A stretch of DNA of 64,000 bases from Escherichia coli (GTDB lineage: Bacteria; Pseudomonadota; Gammaproteobacteria; Enterobacterales; Enterobacteriaceae), in the NCBI RefSeq assembly GCF_036503815.1, contig NZ_AP027764.1, forward strand, positions 3,596,001-3,660,000, read 5' to 3'. Of this stretch, positions 43,901 through 52,200 are shown piece after piece. Both the position numbers and the translations under genes were made by a program. How positions within the stretch are numbered: position 1 is the first letter of the stretch; each line of letters opens with the position of its first letter. Under the pieces are notes generated by a model that made no database searches, had not been told where the DNA came from, and was given only the letters and a program-made list of their open reading frames with translations.

Positions 43901-44281
43901 CGTGCTTAGAATTTTGCGCGTTTCTTCGTCGTTATCGACATCGCTAAGTGCTGTTAACGCCGCGGTCGCCTGACGCATTTTTTCCGGCGCTTCAGCGACT
44001 TTTTGCCGTAGCTGAACTGTCTCTTCTTTTATGCGATCGATTTTATCGAGGGTGGCTAATGTATCTGTCAGATCCTGCTGCACCAGTTTGTCCTGAGCAG
44101 AAAGATCTTTTTGTTTATTCAGTGAGTCAAGTTGTGCCTGCAGGTCCGCTTTTGTCGGCAGATCACCATTCGATGGCGCCCGCGCAAACGCCGTGTTCTG
44201 GCATAACAAGACAAAAACAAAAGCAATAAATGCTGAAAAAACAAAATGCCGTGATCGTTTGTAATACTGGAACATAGTCAT
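40919..44281 (-). CDS. mscK: Mechanosensitive channel MscK (KefA)
   Basis: This 1,120-residue inner-membrane channel opens under membrane tension and high external K+. It has a signal peptide (about residues 1-34, ending AFARA) and a long periplasmic Gln/Leu-rich coiled-coil domain to about residue 480. About 11 transmembrane helices follow. The MscS-like pore block near residues 900-960 contains AALSVGLGFGLQEIFGNFVSGLIIL, and the cytoplasmic cage follows. Length equals the E. coli protein. It is transcribed toward the priC-rsmS unit and diverges from nothing close; acrR lies upstream on the same strand. The sequence is intact. Confidence 0.95.
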   Translation of the reverse strand: MTMFQYYKRSRHFVFSAFIAFVFVLLCQNTAFARAPSNGDLPTKADLQAQLDSLNKQKDLSAQDKLVQQDLTDTLATLDKIDRIKEETVQLRQKVAEAPEKMRQATAALTALSDVDNDEETRKILSTLSLRQLETRVAQALDDLQNAQNDLASYNSQLVSLQTQPERVQNAMYNASQQLQQIRSRLDGTDVGDTALRPSQKVLMQAQQVLLNAEIDQQRKSLEGNTVLQDTLQKQRDYVTANSARLEHQLQLLQEAVNSKRLTLTEKTAQEAVSPDEAARIQANPLVKQELEINQQLSQRLITATENGNQLMQQNIKVKNWLERALQSERNIKEQIAVLKGSLLLSRILYQQQQTLPSADELENMTNRIADLRLEQFEVNQQRDALFQSDAFVNKLEEGHANEVNSEVHDALLQVVDMRRELLDQLNKQLGNQLMMAINLQINQQQLMSVSKNLKSILTQQIFWVNSNRPMDWDWIKAFPQTLKDEFKSMKITVNWEKAWPAVFIAFLAGLPLLLIAGLIHWRLGWLKAYQQKLASAVGSLRNDSQLNTPKAILIDLIRALPVCLIILAVGLILLTMQLNISELLWSFCKKLAIFWLVFGLCWKVLEKNGVAVRHFGMPEQQTSHWRRQIVRISLALLPIHFWSVVAELSPLHLMDDVLGQAMIFFNLLLIAFLVWPMCRESWRDKESHTMRLVTITILSIIPIALMVLTATGYFYTTLRLSGRWIETVYLVIIWNLLYQTVLRGLSVAARRIAWRRALARRQNLVKEGAEGAEPPEEPTIALEQVNQQTLRITMLLMFALFGVMFWAIWSDLITVFSYLDSITLWHYNGTEAGAAVVKNVTMGSLLFAIIASMVAWALIRNLPGLLEVLVLSRLNMRQGASYAITTILNYIIIAVGAMTVFGSLGVSWDKLQWLAAALSVGLGFGLQEIFGNFVSGLIILFERPVRIGDTVTIGTYSGTVSKIRIRATTITDFDRKEVIIPNKAFVTERLINWSLTDTTTRLVIRLGVAYGSDLEKVRKVLLKAATEHPRVMHEPMPEVFFTAFGASTLDHELRLYVRELRDRSRTVDELNRTIDQLCRENDINIAFNQLEVHLHNEKGDEVTEVKREYKGDDPTPAVG

Positions 44282-44408
44282 GATGAATGAAGGTTTCTGA
44301 ACCTGAAGAACGACCTGAAAAAGTCAAACCGCAAGAATATCACGACGCAGTGAACCAGAATAGCAACGACGAAAATGTCCAGGAAAAATCCTGGAGTCAG
44401 ATTCAGGG

Positions 44409-45056
44409 TTATTCGTTAGTGGCAGGATTACGAAGCGTGGGGCACAGGAGATACATCTCCAGTAAGATGGCGACGTAATCGCGGGCTTCTTTTTTAAGAT
44501 CAAAAGATTGCGGGGCAAAGAGCCAGTTTTCCATCAGGCCGGAAATATAGCCGCGCATAATAATTGCTGCGCGACGCGTCATTAAATCCGCAGGCAACAT
44601 TTTCGCTTCAATACAATGTTTTAACGTTTGTTCTATACGGTCATAACTTTCCAGACAGAGATTACGTTGTGCCTGTTGCACAACAGCCATTTCTCCGACA
44701 AATTCGCATTTGTGGAATATAATCTCCATCAATAATCGACGCCGTTCTTCTGTCACCGTGGATTCAAGAACATGAATTAATATCTCTCTTAATACTGAGA
44801 GTGGATCGCCAGGGAATTTTGCCTGATACTCAAGCTCTAGTTCACCAATATTGGATTCTGACAGTTCCCAGATCTCACTGAACAAATCCGACTTGTCTTT
44901 AAAATGCCAGTAGATTGCACCGCGCGTAACGCCAGCTGCTTTTGCAATCTCGCCCAGCGAGGTGGATGATACCCCCTGCTGTGAGAAAAGACGTAGAGCC
45001 ACATCGAGGATGTGTTGGCGCGTTTCCTGCGCTTCTTGTTTGGTTTTTCGTGCCAT
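44409..45056 (-). CDS. acrR: AcrR, TetR-family repressor of acrAB
   Basis: The 215-residue dimeric repressor has an N-terminal TetR helix-turn-helix ([26 protein letters not shown], about residues 29-55) and a C-terminal drug-binding domain. Length equals E. coli AcrR, and no frameshift or stop such as those found in efflux-overexpressing isolates is present. It diverges from acrA, and the operator lies in the shared 141-bp gap. It represses acrAB and itself; ligand binding releases it (established). Confidence 0.96.
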
Positions 45057-45084
45057 ATGTTCGTGAATTTACAGGCGTTAGATT

Positions 45085-45108
45085 TACATACATTTGTGAA
45101 TGTATGTA
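45085..45108. promoter_or_regulatory. AcrR operator in the acrR-acrA intergenic region
   Basis: A 24-bp near-perfect palindrome is present: TACATACATT-TGTG-AATGTATGTA. It is the known AcrR-binding inverted repeat of E. coli and overlaps the acrAB/acrR promoter region. MarA/SoxS/Rob also act on this promoter; I could not identify their box with confidence. Confidence 0.93.
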
Positions 45109-45197
45109 CCATAGCACGACGATAATATAAACGCAGCAATGGGTTTATTAACTTTTGACCATTGACCAATTTGAAATCGGACACTCGAGGTTTACAT

Positions 45198-46391
45198 ATG
45201 AACAAAAACAGAGGGTTTACGCCTCTGGCGGTCGTTCTGATGCTCTCAGGCAGCTTAGCCCTAACAGGATGTGACGACAAACAGGCCCAACAAGGTGGCC
45301 AGCAGATGCCCGCCGTTGGCGTAGTTACAGTCAAAACTGAACCTCTGCAGATCACAACCGAGCTTCCGGGTCGCACCAGTGCCTACCGGATCGCAGAAGT
45401 TCGTCCTCAAGTTAGCGGGATTATCCTGAAGCGTAATTTCAAAGAAGGTAGCGACATCGAAGCAGGTGTCTCTCTCTATCAGATTGATCCTGCGACCTAT
45501 CAGGCGACATACGACAGTGCGAAAGGCGATTTAGCGAAAGCCCAGGCTGCAGCCAATATCGCGCAATTGACGGTGAATCGTTATCAGAAACTGCTGGGTA
45601 CGCAGTACATCAGTAAGCAAGAGTACGATCAGGCTCTGGCTGATGCGCAACAGGCGAATGCCGCGGTAACTGCGGCGAAAGCTGCCGTTGAAACTGCGCG
45701 TATCAATCTGGCTTACACCAAAGTCACCTCTCCAATTAGCGGCCGCATTGGTAAGTCAAACGTGACGGAAGGTGCCCTGGTACAGAACGGTCAGGCGACG
45801 GCGCTGGCAACCGTGCAGCAACTTGATCCGATCTACGTTGATGTGACTCAGTCCAGCAACGACTTCCTGCGCCTGAAACAAGAACTGGCAAATGGCACGC
45901 TGAAACAAGAGAACGGCAAAGCCAAAGTGTCGCTGATCACCAGTGACGGCATTAAGTTCCCACAGGACGGTACGCTGGAGTTCTCTGACGTTACTGTCGA
46001 TCAGACCACCGGGTCTATCACCCTACGCGCTATCTTCCCGAACCCGGATCACACTCTGCTGCCGGGTATGTTCGTGCGCGCACGTCTGGAAGAAGGGCTT
46101 AATCCAAACGCCATTTTAGTCCCGCAACAGGGTGTAACCCGTACGCCGCGTGGCGATGCTACCGTACTGGTGGTAGGCGCGGATGACAAAGTGGAAACCC
46201 GTCCGATCGTTGCAAGCCAGGCTATTGGCGATAAGTGGCTGGTGACAGAAGGTCTGAAAGCAGGCGATCGCGTAGTAATAAGTGGGCTGCAGAAAGTGCG
46301 TCCTGGTGTCCAGGTAAAAGCACAAGAAGTTACCGCTGATAATAACCAGCAAGCCGCAAGCGGTACTCAGCCTGAACAGTCCAAGTCTTAA
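45198..46391 (+). CDS. acrA: AcrA, periplasmic adaptor of the AcrAB-TolC efflux pump
   Basis: The 397-residue lipoprotein links AcrB to TolC. Signal peptide with lipobox LTGC places the lipidated Cys at residue 25. Domains in order are the lipoyl/barrel-sandwich, an alpha-hairpin (DLAKAQAAANIAQLTVNRYQ and partner), a beta-barrel and the membrane-proximal domain (RTPRGDATVLVV). Start ATG 45198 is used; an upstream in-frame Met at 45162 falls before the GAGG ribosome site. acrB follows after 22 nt in the same operon. Length equals E. coli AcrA. Confidence 0.97.
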   Translation: MNKNRGFTPLAVVLMLSGSLALTGCDDKQAQQGGQQMPAVGVVTVKTEPLQITTELPGRTSAYRIAEVRPQVSGIILKRNFKEGSDIEAGVSLYQIDPATYQATYDSAKGDLAKAQAAANIAQLTVNRYQKLLGTQYISKQEYDQALADAQQANAAVTAAKAAVETARINLAYTKVTSPISGRIGKSNVTEGALVQNGQATALATVQQLDPIYVDVTQSSNDFLRLKQELANGTLKQENGKAKVSLITSDGIKFPQDGTLEFSDVTVDQTTGSITLRAIFPNPDHTLLPGMFVRARLEEGLNPNAILVPQQGVTRTPRGDATVLVVGADDKVETRPIVASQAIGDKWLVTEGLKAGDRVVISGLQKVRPGVQVKAQEVTADNNQQAASGTQPEQSKS

Positions 46392-46413
46392 CTTAAACAG
46401 GAGCCGTTAAGAC

Positions 46414-49400
46414 ATGCCTAATTTCTTTATCGATCGCCCGATTTTTGCGTGGGTGATCGCCATCATCATCATGTTGGCAGGGGGGCTGGCGATCCTCAAA
46501 CTGCCGGTGGCGCAATATCCTACGATTGCTCCGCCGGCAGTAACGATCTCCGCCTCCTACCCCGGCGCTGATGCGAAAACAGTGCAGGACACGGTGACAC
46601 AGGTTATCGAACAGAATATGAATGGTATCGATAACCTGATGTACATGTCCTCTAACAGTGACTCCACGGGTACCGTGCAGATCACCCTGACCTTTGAGTC
46701 TGGTACTGATGCGGATATCGCGCAGGTTCAGGTGCAGAACAAACTGCAGCTGGCAATGCCGTTGCTGCCGCAAGAAGTACAGCAGCAAGGGGTGAGCGTT
46801 GAGAAATCGTCCAGTAGCTTCCTGATGGTTGTCGGCGTTATCAACACCGATGGCACCATGACGCAGGAGGATATCTCCGACTACGTGGCGGCGAATATGA
46901 AAGACGCCATCAGCCGTACGTCGGGCGTGGGTGACGTTCAGCTGTTCGGTTCTCAGTACGCGATGCGTATCTGGATGAACCCGAATGAACTGAACAAATA
47001 CCAGCTAACGCCGGTTGATGTCATTACCGCCATCAAAGCGCAGAACGCCCAGGTTGCGGCGGGTCAGCTCGGTGGTACGCCGCCGGTGAAAGGCCAACAG
47101 CTTAACGCCTCTATTATTGCTCAGACGCGTCTGACCTCTACTGAAGAGTTCGGCAAAATCCTGCTGAAAGTGAATCAGGATGGTTCCCGCGTGCTGCTGC
47201 GTGATGTGGCGAAAATTGAGCTGGGTGGTGAGAACTACGACATCATCGCAGAGTTTAACGGCCAACCGGCTTCCGGTCTGGGGATCAAGCTGGCAACCGG
47301 CGCGAACGCGCTGGATACCGCTGCGGCAATCCGTGCTGAACTGGCGAAGATGGAACCGTTCTTCCCGTCAGGTCTGAAAATTGTTTACCCGTACGACACC
47401 ACGCCGTTCGTGAAAATCTCTATTCACGAAGTGGTTAAAACGCTGGTCGAAGCGATCATCCTCGTTTTCCTGGTTATGTATCTGTTCTTGCAGAACTTCC
47501 GCGCGACGTTGATTCCGACCATTGCCGTACCGGTGGTATTGCTGGGGACCTTTGCCGTCCTTGCCGCCTTTGGCTTCTCGATAAACACGCTAACAATGTT
47601 CGGGATGGTGCTCGCCATCGGCCTGTTGGTGGATGACGCCATCGTTGTGGTAGAAAACGTTGAGCGTGTGATGGCGGAAGAAGGTTTGCCGCCAAAAGAA
47701 GCCACCCGTAAGTCGATGGGGCAGATTCAGGGCGCTCTGGTCGGTATCGCGATGGTACTGTCGGCGGTATTCGTACCGATGGCCTTCTTTGGCGGTTCTA
47801 CTGGTGCTATCTATCGTCAGTTCTCTATTACCATTGTTTCAGCAATGGCGCTGTCGGTACTGGTGGCGTTGATTCTGACTCCGGCTCTTTGTGCCACCAT
47901 GCTGAAACCGATTGCCAAAGGCGATCACGGAGAAGGTAAAAAAGGCTTCTTCGGCTGGTTTAACCGCATGTTCGAGAAGAGCACGCACCACTACACCGAC
48001 AGCGTAGGCGGTATTCTGCGCAGTACGGGGCGTTACCTGGTGCTGTATCTAATCATCGTGGTCGGCATGGCCTATCTGTTTGTGCGTCTGCCAAGCTCCT
48101 TCTTGCCAGATGAGGACCAGGGCGTATTTATGACCATGGTTCAGCTGCCAGCAGGTGCAACGCAGGAACGTACGCAGAAAGTGCTCAATGAGGTAACGAA
48201 TTACTATCTGACCAAAGAAAAGAACAACGTTGAGTCGGTGTTCGCCGTTAACGGCTTCGGCTTTGCGGGACGTGGTCAGAATACCGGTATTGCGTTCGTT
48301 TCCTTGAAGGACTGGGCCGATCGTCCGGGCGAAGAAAACAAAGTTGAAGCGATTACCATGCGTGCAACACGCGCTTTCTCGCAAATCAAAGATGCGATGG
48401 TTTTCGCCTTTAACCTGCCCGCAATCGTGGAACTGGGTACTGCAACCGGCTTTGACTTTGAGCTGATTGACCAGGCTGGCCTTGGTCACGAAAAACTGAC
48501 TCAGGCGCGTAACCAGCTGCTTGCAGAAGCAGCGAAGCACCCTGATATGTTGACCAGCGTACGTCCAAACGGTCTGGAAGATACCCCGCAGTTTAAGATT
48601 GATATCGACCAGGAAAAAGCGCAGGCGCTGGGTGTTTCTATCAACGACATTAACACCACTCTGGGCGCTGCATGGGGCGGTAGCTATGTGAACGACTTTA
48701 TCGACCGCGGTCGTGTGAAGAAAGTTTACGTCATGTCAGAAGCGAAATACCGTATGCTGCCGGATGATATCGGCGACTGGTATGTTCGTGCTGCTGATGG
48801 TCAGATGGTGCCGTTCTCGGCGTTCTCCTCTTCTCGTTGGGAGTACGGTTCGCCGCGTCTGGAACGTTACAACGGCCTGCCGTCTATGGAAATCTTAGGC
48901 CAGGCGGCACCGGGTAAAAGTACCGGTGAAGCAATGGAGCTGATGGAACAACTGGCGAGTAAACTGCCTACCGGTGTTGGCTATGACTGGACGGGGATGT
49001 CCTATCAGGAACGTCTCTCCGGCAACCAGGCACCTTCACTGTACGCGATTTCGTTGATTGTCGTGTTCCTGTGTCTGGCGGCGCTGTACGAGAGCTGGTC
49101 GATTCCGTTCTCCGTTATGCTGGTCGTTCCGCTGGGGGTTATCGGTGCCTTGCTGGCAGCCACCTTCCGTGGCCTGACCAATGACGTGTACTTCCAGGTA
49201 GGCCTGCTCACAACCATTGGGTTGTCGGCGAAGAACGCGATACTTATCGTCGAATTCGCCAAAGACTTGATGGATAAAGAAGGTAAAGGTCTGATTGAAG
49301 CGACGCTTGATGCGGTGCGGATGCGTTTACGTCCGATCCTGATGACCTCGCTGGCGTTTATCCTCGGCGTTATGCCGCTGGTTATCAGTACTGGTGCTGG

Positions 49401-49563
49401 TTCCGGCGCGCAGAACGCAGTAGGTACCGGTGTAATGGGCGGGATGGTGACCGCAACGGTACTGGCAATCTTCTTTGTTCCGGTATTCTTTGTGGTGGTT
49501 CGCCGCCGCTTTAGCCGCAAGAATGAAGATATCGAGCACAGCCATACTGTCGATCATCATTGA
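46414..49563 (+). CDS. acrB: AcrB, RND multidrug efflux transporter
   Basis: The 1,049-residue inner-membrane pump is a trimer using proton flux to expel drugs, bile salts and dyes through TolC. It has 12 transmembrane helices with two large periplasmic loops. The proton-relay aspartates lie in the helix-4 motif LLVDDAIVVVENVERVM (D407/D408 by family numbering), and the relay lysine lies in LSAKNAILIVEFAKD (K940). Length equals E. coli AcrB. It is second in the acrAB operon and followed by a strong terminator. Confidence 0.97.
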   Translation: MPNFFIDRPIFAWVIAIIIMLAGGLAILKLPVAQYPTIAPPAVTISASYPGADAKTVQDTVTQVIEQNMNGIDNLMYMSSNSDSTGTVQITLTFESGTDADIAQVQVQNKLQLAMPLLPQEVQQQGVSVEKSSSSFLMVVGVINTDGTMTQEDISDYVAANMKDAISRTSGVGDVQLFGSQYAMRIWMNPNELNKYQLTPVDVITAIKAQNAQVAAGQLGGTPPVKGQQLNASIIAQTRLTSTEEFGKILLKVNQDGSRVLLRDVAKIELGGENYDIIAEFNGQPASGLGIKLATGANALDTAAAIRAELAKMEPFFPSGLKIVYPYDTTPFVKISIHEVVKTLVEAIILVFLVMYLFLQNFRATLIPTIAVPVVLLGTFAVLAAFGFSINTLTMFGMVLAIGLLVDDAIVVVENVERVMAEEGLPPKEATRKSMGQIQGALVGIAMVLSAVFVPMAFFGGSTGAIYRQFSITIVSAMALSVLVALILTPALCATMLKPIAKGDHGEGKKGFFGWFNRMFEKSTHHYTDSVGGILRSTGRYLVLYLIIVVGMAYLFVRLPSSFLPDEDQGVFMTMVQLPAGATQERTQKVLNEVTNYYLTKEKNNVESVFAVNGFGFAGRGQNTGIAFVSLKDWADRPGEENKVEAITMRATRAFSQIKDAMVFAFNLPAIVELGTATGFDFELIDQAGLGHEKLTQARNQLLAEAAKHPDMLTSVRPNGLEDTPQFKIDIDQEKAQALGVSINDINTTLGAAWGGSYVNDFIDRGRVKKVYVMSEAKYRMLPDDIGDWYVRAADGQMVPFSAFSSSRWEYGSPRLERYNGLPSMEILGQAAPGKSTGEAMELMEQLASKLPTGVGYDWTGMSYQERLSGNQAPSLYAISLIVVFLCLAALYESWSIPFSVMLVVPLGVIGALLAATFRGLTNDVYFQVGLLTTIGLSAKNAILIVEFAKDLMDKEGKGLIEATLDAVRMRLRPILMTSLAFILGVMPLVISTGAGSGAQNAVGTGVMGGMVTATVLAIFFVPVFFVVVRRRFSRKNEDIEHSHTVDHH

Positions 49564-49580
49564 TACAACGTGTAATCACT

Positions 49581-49604
49581 AAGGCCGCGCAAGCGGCCTT
49601 TTTT
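49581..49604 (+). terminator. Intrinsic terminator of acrAB
   Basis: The stem AAGGCCGC / GCGGCCTT with a GCAA loop is followed by TTTT. It lies 17 nt after the acrB stop codon. Strong. Confidence 0.93.
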
Positions 49605-50109
49605 AGATGCATAACCTACGAGTTGAATGGGGAACTGAACAATCAACTCAGAATCTCATATGAAAACCAGTATTAACTTCGCATAAAATTCATAAAAAAT
49701 ACTGATTGTTAGTTAATTTATATTAAGCAGGGCTAATAGATTTAATAATCCATAATCATTTAGAGGCTTTTCTTAATTATTTGCGGTAATTCTTTATTCA
49801 TTCATCGGTTATTACGACATATTCAGAGCATTCCTGGTATTAGTGTGACCAATTTCATCTGGCGATAATCTTGAAATGTTATGAACAGTTCGAGCAAACT
49901 GCTTTTACCTGCAGCGGGTTGGTGCTAGTATGAAAAAGTGAGTCCTATCCAGCTTCCTTCCTATTTGTAATTTTTCGTAATAATGCGATGAAAACCGGCA
50001 AAGAGTGGCTTATAGTTAAGCTAACAAACGAGAGGGCAAGTCCAGGTCAGTAAGTTTTTTCCATCCCGAAAGGTGTCCGTTAGTTCAACCGCTAAGAAGG
50101 GGACGCGTT
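49605..50109. promoter_or_regulatory. AT-rich 505-bp leader upstream of tomB-hha
   Basis: No convincing ORF or RNA gene is seen in this gap. It is strongly AT-rich in its first 250 bp, compatible with H-NS/Hha binding near the hha operon, which is inference. A TGTGACCAATTTCATC segment near 49843-49858 resembles a degenerate CRP site. tomB has a ribosome site GAAGGGGA just before its start. Promoter boxes could not be assigned reliably. Confidence 0.4.
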
Positions 50110-50484
50110 ATGGATGAATACTCACCCAAAAGACATGATATCGCACAGCTTAAGTTTCTCTGTGAAACCCTGTATCATGATTGCCTTGCAAACCTTGAAG
50201 AAAGCAACCATGGCTGGGTTAACGACCCAACCTCGGCGATCAACCTCCAGTTGAATGAACTGATTGAGCATATTGCGACCTTCGCACTTAATTACAAAAT
50301 TAAGTATAATGAAGACAATAAGCTCATTGAGCAGATCGACGAATATCTGGATGACACCTTTATGTTGTTCAGTAGTTATGGTATTAATATGCAGGATCTT
50401 CAAAAATGGCGGAAGTCAGGTAATCGACTATTCCGTTGTTTTGTCAATGCGACGAAAGAGAATCCTGCGAGTTTATCTTGTTAG
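50110..50484 (+). CDS. tomB: TomB, Hha-modulating antitoxin-like protein
   Basis: The 124-residue acidic protein begins [18 protein letters not shown] and matches E. coli TomB (YbaJ) in length and sequence as I recall it. It counteracts Hha, in the manner of an antitoxin; oxygen-dependent Hha oxidation by TomB has been described. No membrane segment is visible. It is followed after 25 nt by hha on the same strand, an operon conserved in enterobacteria. The ATG at 50110 follows AAGGGGACGCGTT. Confidence 0.94.
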
Positions 50485-50509
50485 AATTATTACAACCATG
50501 GGTAGAAGT

Positions 50510-50728
50510 ATGTCCGAAAAACCTTTAACCAAAACCGATTATTTAATGCGTTTACGTCGTTGCCAGACAATTGACACGCTGGAGCGTGTTATCGAGAAAA
50601 ATAAATACGAATTATCAGATAATGAACTGGCGGTATTTTACTCAGCCGCAGATCACCGCCTCGCCGAATTGACTATGAATAAACTGTACGACAAGATCCC
50701 TTCCTCAGTATGGAAATTTATTCGCTAA
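50510..50728 (+). CDS. hha: Hha, haemolysin-expression-modulating nucleoid protein
   Basis: The 72-residue protein [18 protein letters not shown]... matches E. coli Hha. It is a small all-helical partner that binds H-NS and helps silence horizontally acquired and AT-rich genes. The conserved Hha/YmoA core is [20 protein letters not shown], followed by [22 protein letters not shown]. Start ATG 50510 was chosen because the longer frame upstream overlaps tomB. It is the second gene of the tomB-hha operon. It could plausibly act on the AT-rich promoter of the adhesin island in this same window (inference). Confidence 0.96.
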
Positions 50729-50805
50729 TAAATAATTGGCTTTCGGAGCTATAACCAGCTGTTTATTAAGAATTTTATACTTTATCGCCATGAAGGCGCA
50801 CCCTA

Positions 50806-50821
50806 TGTGATCTTCATCACA
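50806..50821. promoter_or_regulatory. CRP-binding site upstream of maa
   Basis: TGTGATCTTCATCACA matches TGTGA-N6-TCACA exactly in both half-sites. It is centred about 86 nt before the maa start codon, a normal position for a class I or II activator site once the leader is allowed for. It suggests catabolite control of maa. Sequence evidence only. Confidence 0.75.
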
Positions 50822-50899
50822 CAGACGTAATGGGAACGTTCTCTTCACTGACTTTTCGTCTTACTGTGTTGCCGCATTTTCAGCAACCGGAGGTCAGTA

Positions 50900-51451
50900 A
50901 TGAGCACAGAAAAAGAAAAGATGATTGCTGGTGAGTTGTATCGCTCGGCAGATGAGACGTTATCTCGCGATCGCCTGCGCGCTCGTCAGCTTATTCACCG
51001 ATACAATCACTCCCTGGCGGAAGAGCACACATTACGCCAGCAAATTCTCGCTGAATTATTCGGTCAGGTGACAGAGGCTTATATTGAGCCAACGTTTCGC
51101 TGTGACTATGGCTATAACATTTTTCTCGGCAATAATTTTTTCGCCAACTTCGATTGCGTGATGCTTGATGTTTGCCCTATTCGCATCGGTGATAACTGTA
51201 TGTTAGCGCCAGGTGTTCATATCTACACGGCAACACATCCCATCGACCCTGTAGCACGTAATAGCGGTGTTGAACTGGGGAAACCCGTCACCATCAGTAA
51301 TAACGTCTGGATTGGTGGACGCGCAGTCATTAACCCTGGTGTGACCATTGGTGATAACGTCGTGGTAGCCTCAGGTGCAGTTGTCACAAAAGATGTCCCG
51401 GACAATGTTGTCGTGGGCGGTAATCCAGCCAGAATCATTAAAAAATTGTAA
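50900..51451 (+). CDS. maa: Maltose O-acetyltransferase
   Basis: The 183-residue cytosolic enzyme acetylates maltose and other sugars from acetyl-CoA. It has a short N-terminal helical Mac domain (MIAGELYRSADETLSRDR) and a left-handed beta-helix of hexapeptide repeats, for example IGDNCMLAPGVHIYTATHP and ISNNVWIGGRAVINPGVTIG. The catalytic His lies in the THP segment. Length equals E. coli Maa. The ATG follows GGAGGTCAGTA. A near-ideal CRP site lies upstream. Confidence 0.94.
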   Translation: MSTEKEKMIAGELYRSADETLSRDRLRARQLIHRYNHSLAEEHTLRQQILAELFGQVTEAYIEPTFRCDYGYNIFLGNNFFANFDCVMLDVCPIRIGDNCMLAPGVHIYTATHPIDPVARNSGVELGKPVTISNNVWIGGRAVINPGVTIGDNVVVASGAVVTKDVPDNVVVGGNPARIIKKL

Positions 51452-51566
51452 CCTGTTTTTCGCAACTGTTATGCAAAATCGTGGCAAATCTGTTACTTTC
51501 CCTCTACTATTCCCACGTTAAAATAGGGTGTTCCCTGGAAAGTTGCAGATACCACGAAGGCAAACG

Positions 51567-52037
51567 ATGACCGAAATACAACGCCTGCTGACCGAAACGA
51601 TTGAGTCTCTGAATACCCGCGAAAAACGCGACAACAAACCCCGCTTTAGTATCAGTTTTATCCGTAAACATCCGGGGCTGTTTATTGGTATGTACGTTGC
51701 TTTTTTTGCCACCCTGGCGGTGATGTTGCAGTCCGAAACGCTGTCAGGTTCTGTCTGGCTACTGGTTGTATTATTTATCCTGCTTAATGGTTTCTTCTTT
51801 TTCGATGTCTACCCACGCTACCGCTATGAAGATATCGACGTGCTGGATTTCCGCGTTTGCTATAACGGCGAATGGTACAACACGCGCTTTGTACCTGCCG
51901 CGCTGGTTGAAGCCATCTTGAACTCTCCGCGTGTCGCGGATGTTCATAAAGAACAACTGCAAAAAATGATCGTCCGTAAAGGTGAACTGTCTTTTTACGA
52001 TATTTTTACCCTCGCTCGCGCCGAATCAACATCTTAA
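51567..52037 (+). CDS. ylaC: YlaC, inner-membrane protein
   Basis: The 156-residue protein starts at ATG 51567 ([16 protein letters not shown]), preceded by GAAGG; an in-frame ATG 13 codons upstream lacks a proper site. Two adjacent transmembrane helices lie near residues 45-90 ([15 protein letters not shown] and [15 protein letters not shown]). A soluble C-terminal domain of about 65 residues follows. Length matches E. coli YlaC. Its function is not established. It is followed by pdeB on the same strand after 163 nt. Confidence 0.9.
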
Positions 52038-52200
52038 GTTAGGGTTACATACCAGGCGTAAAGCTCTACGCCTGGTCAAATGACAACGATCGTTTCCACC
52101 CATCGCTTCATGAAATACCAGCTCTATCTCCTTATCTCCTGCCTGCCTTTTTCCACAATCAGATATACTTTCCCTACACTGTGTTAATAAGGATATGCTG

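Noticed and set aside
45109..45160. A MarA/SoxS/Rob marbox upstream of acrA
   Set aside because: A box is known to exist in this promoter, but the ATAGCACGACGATAATATAA segment fits the degenerate consensus too poorly for me to place it reliably.
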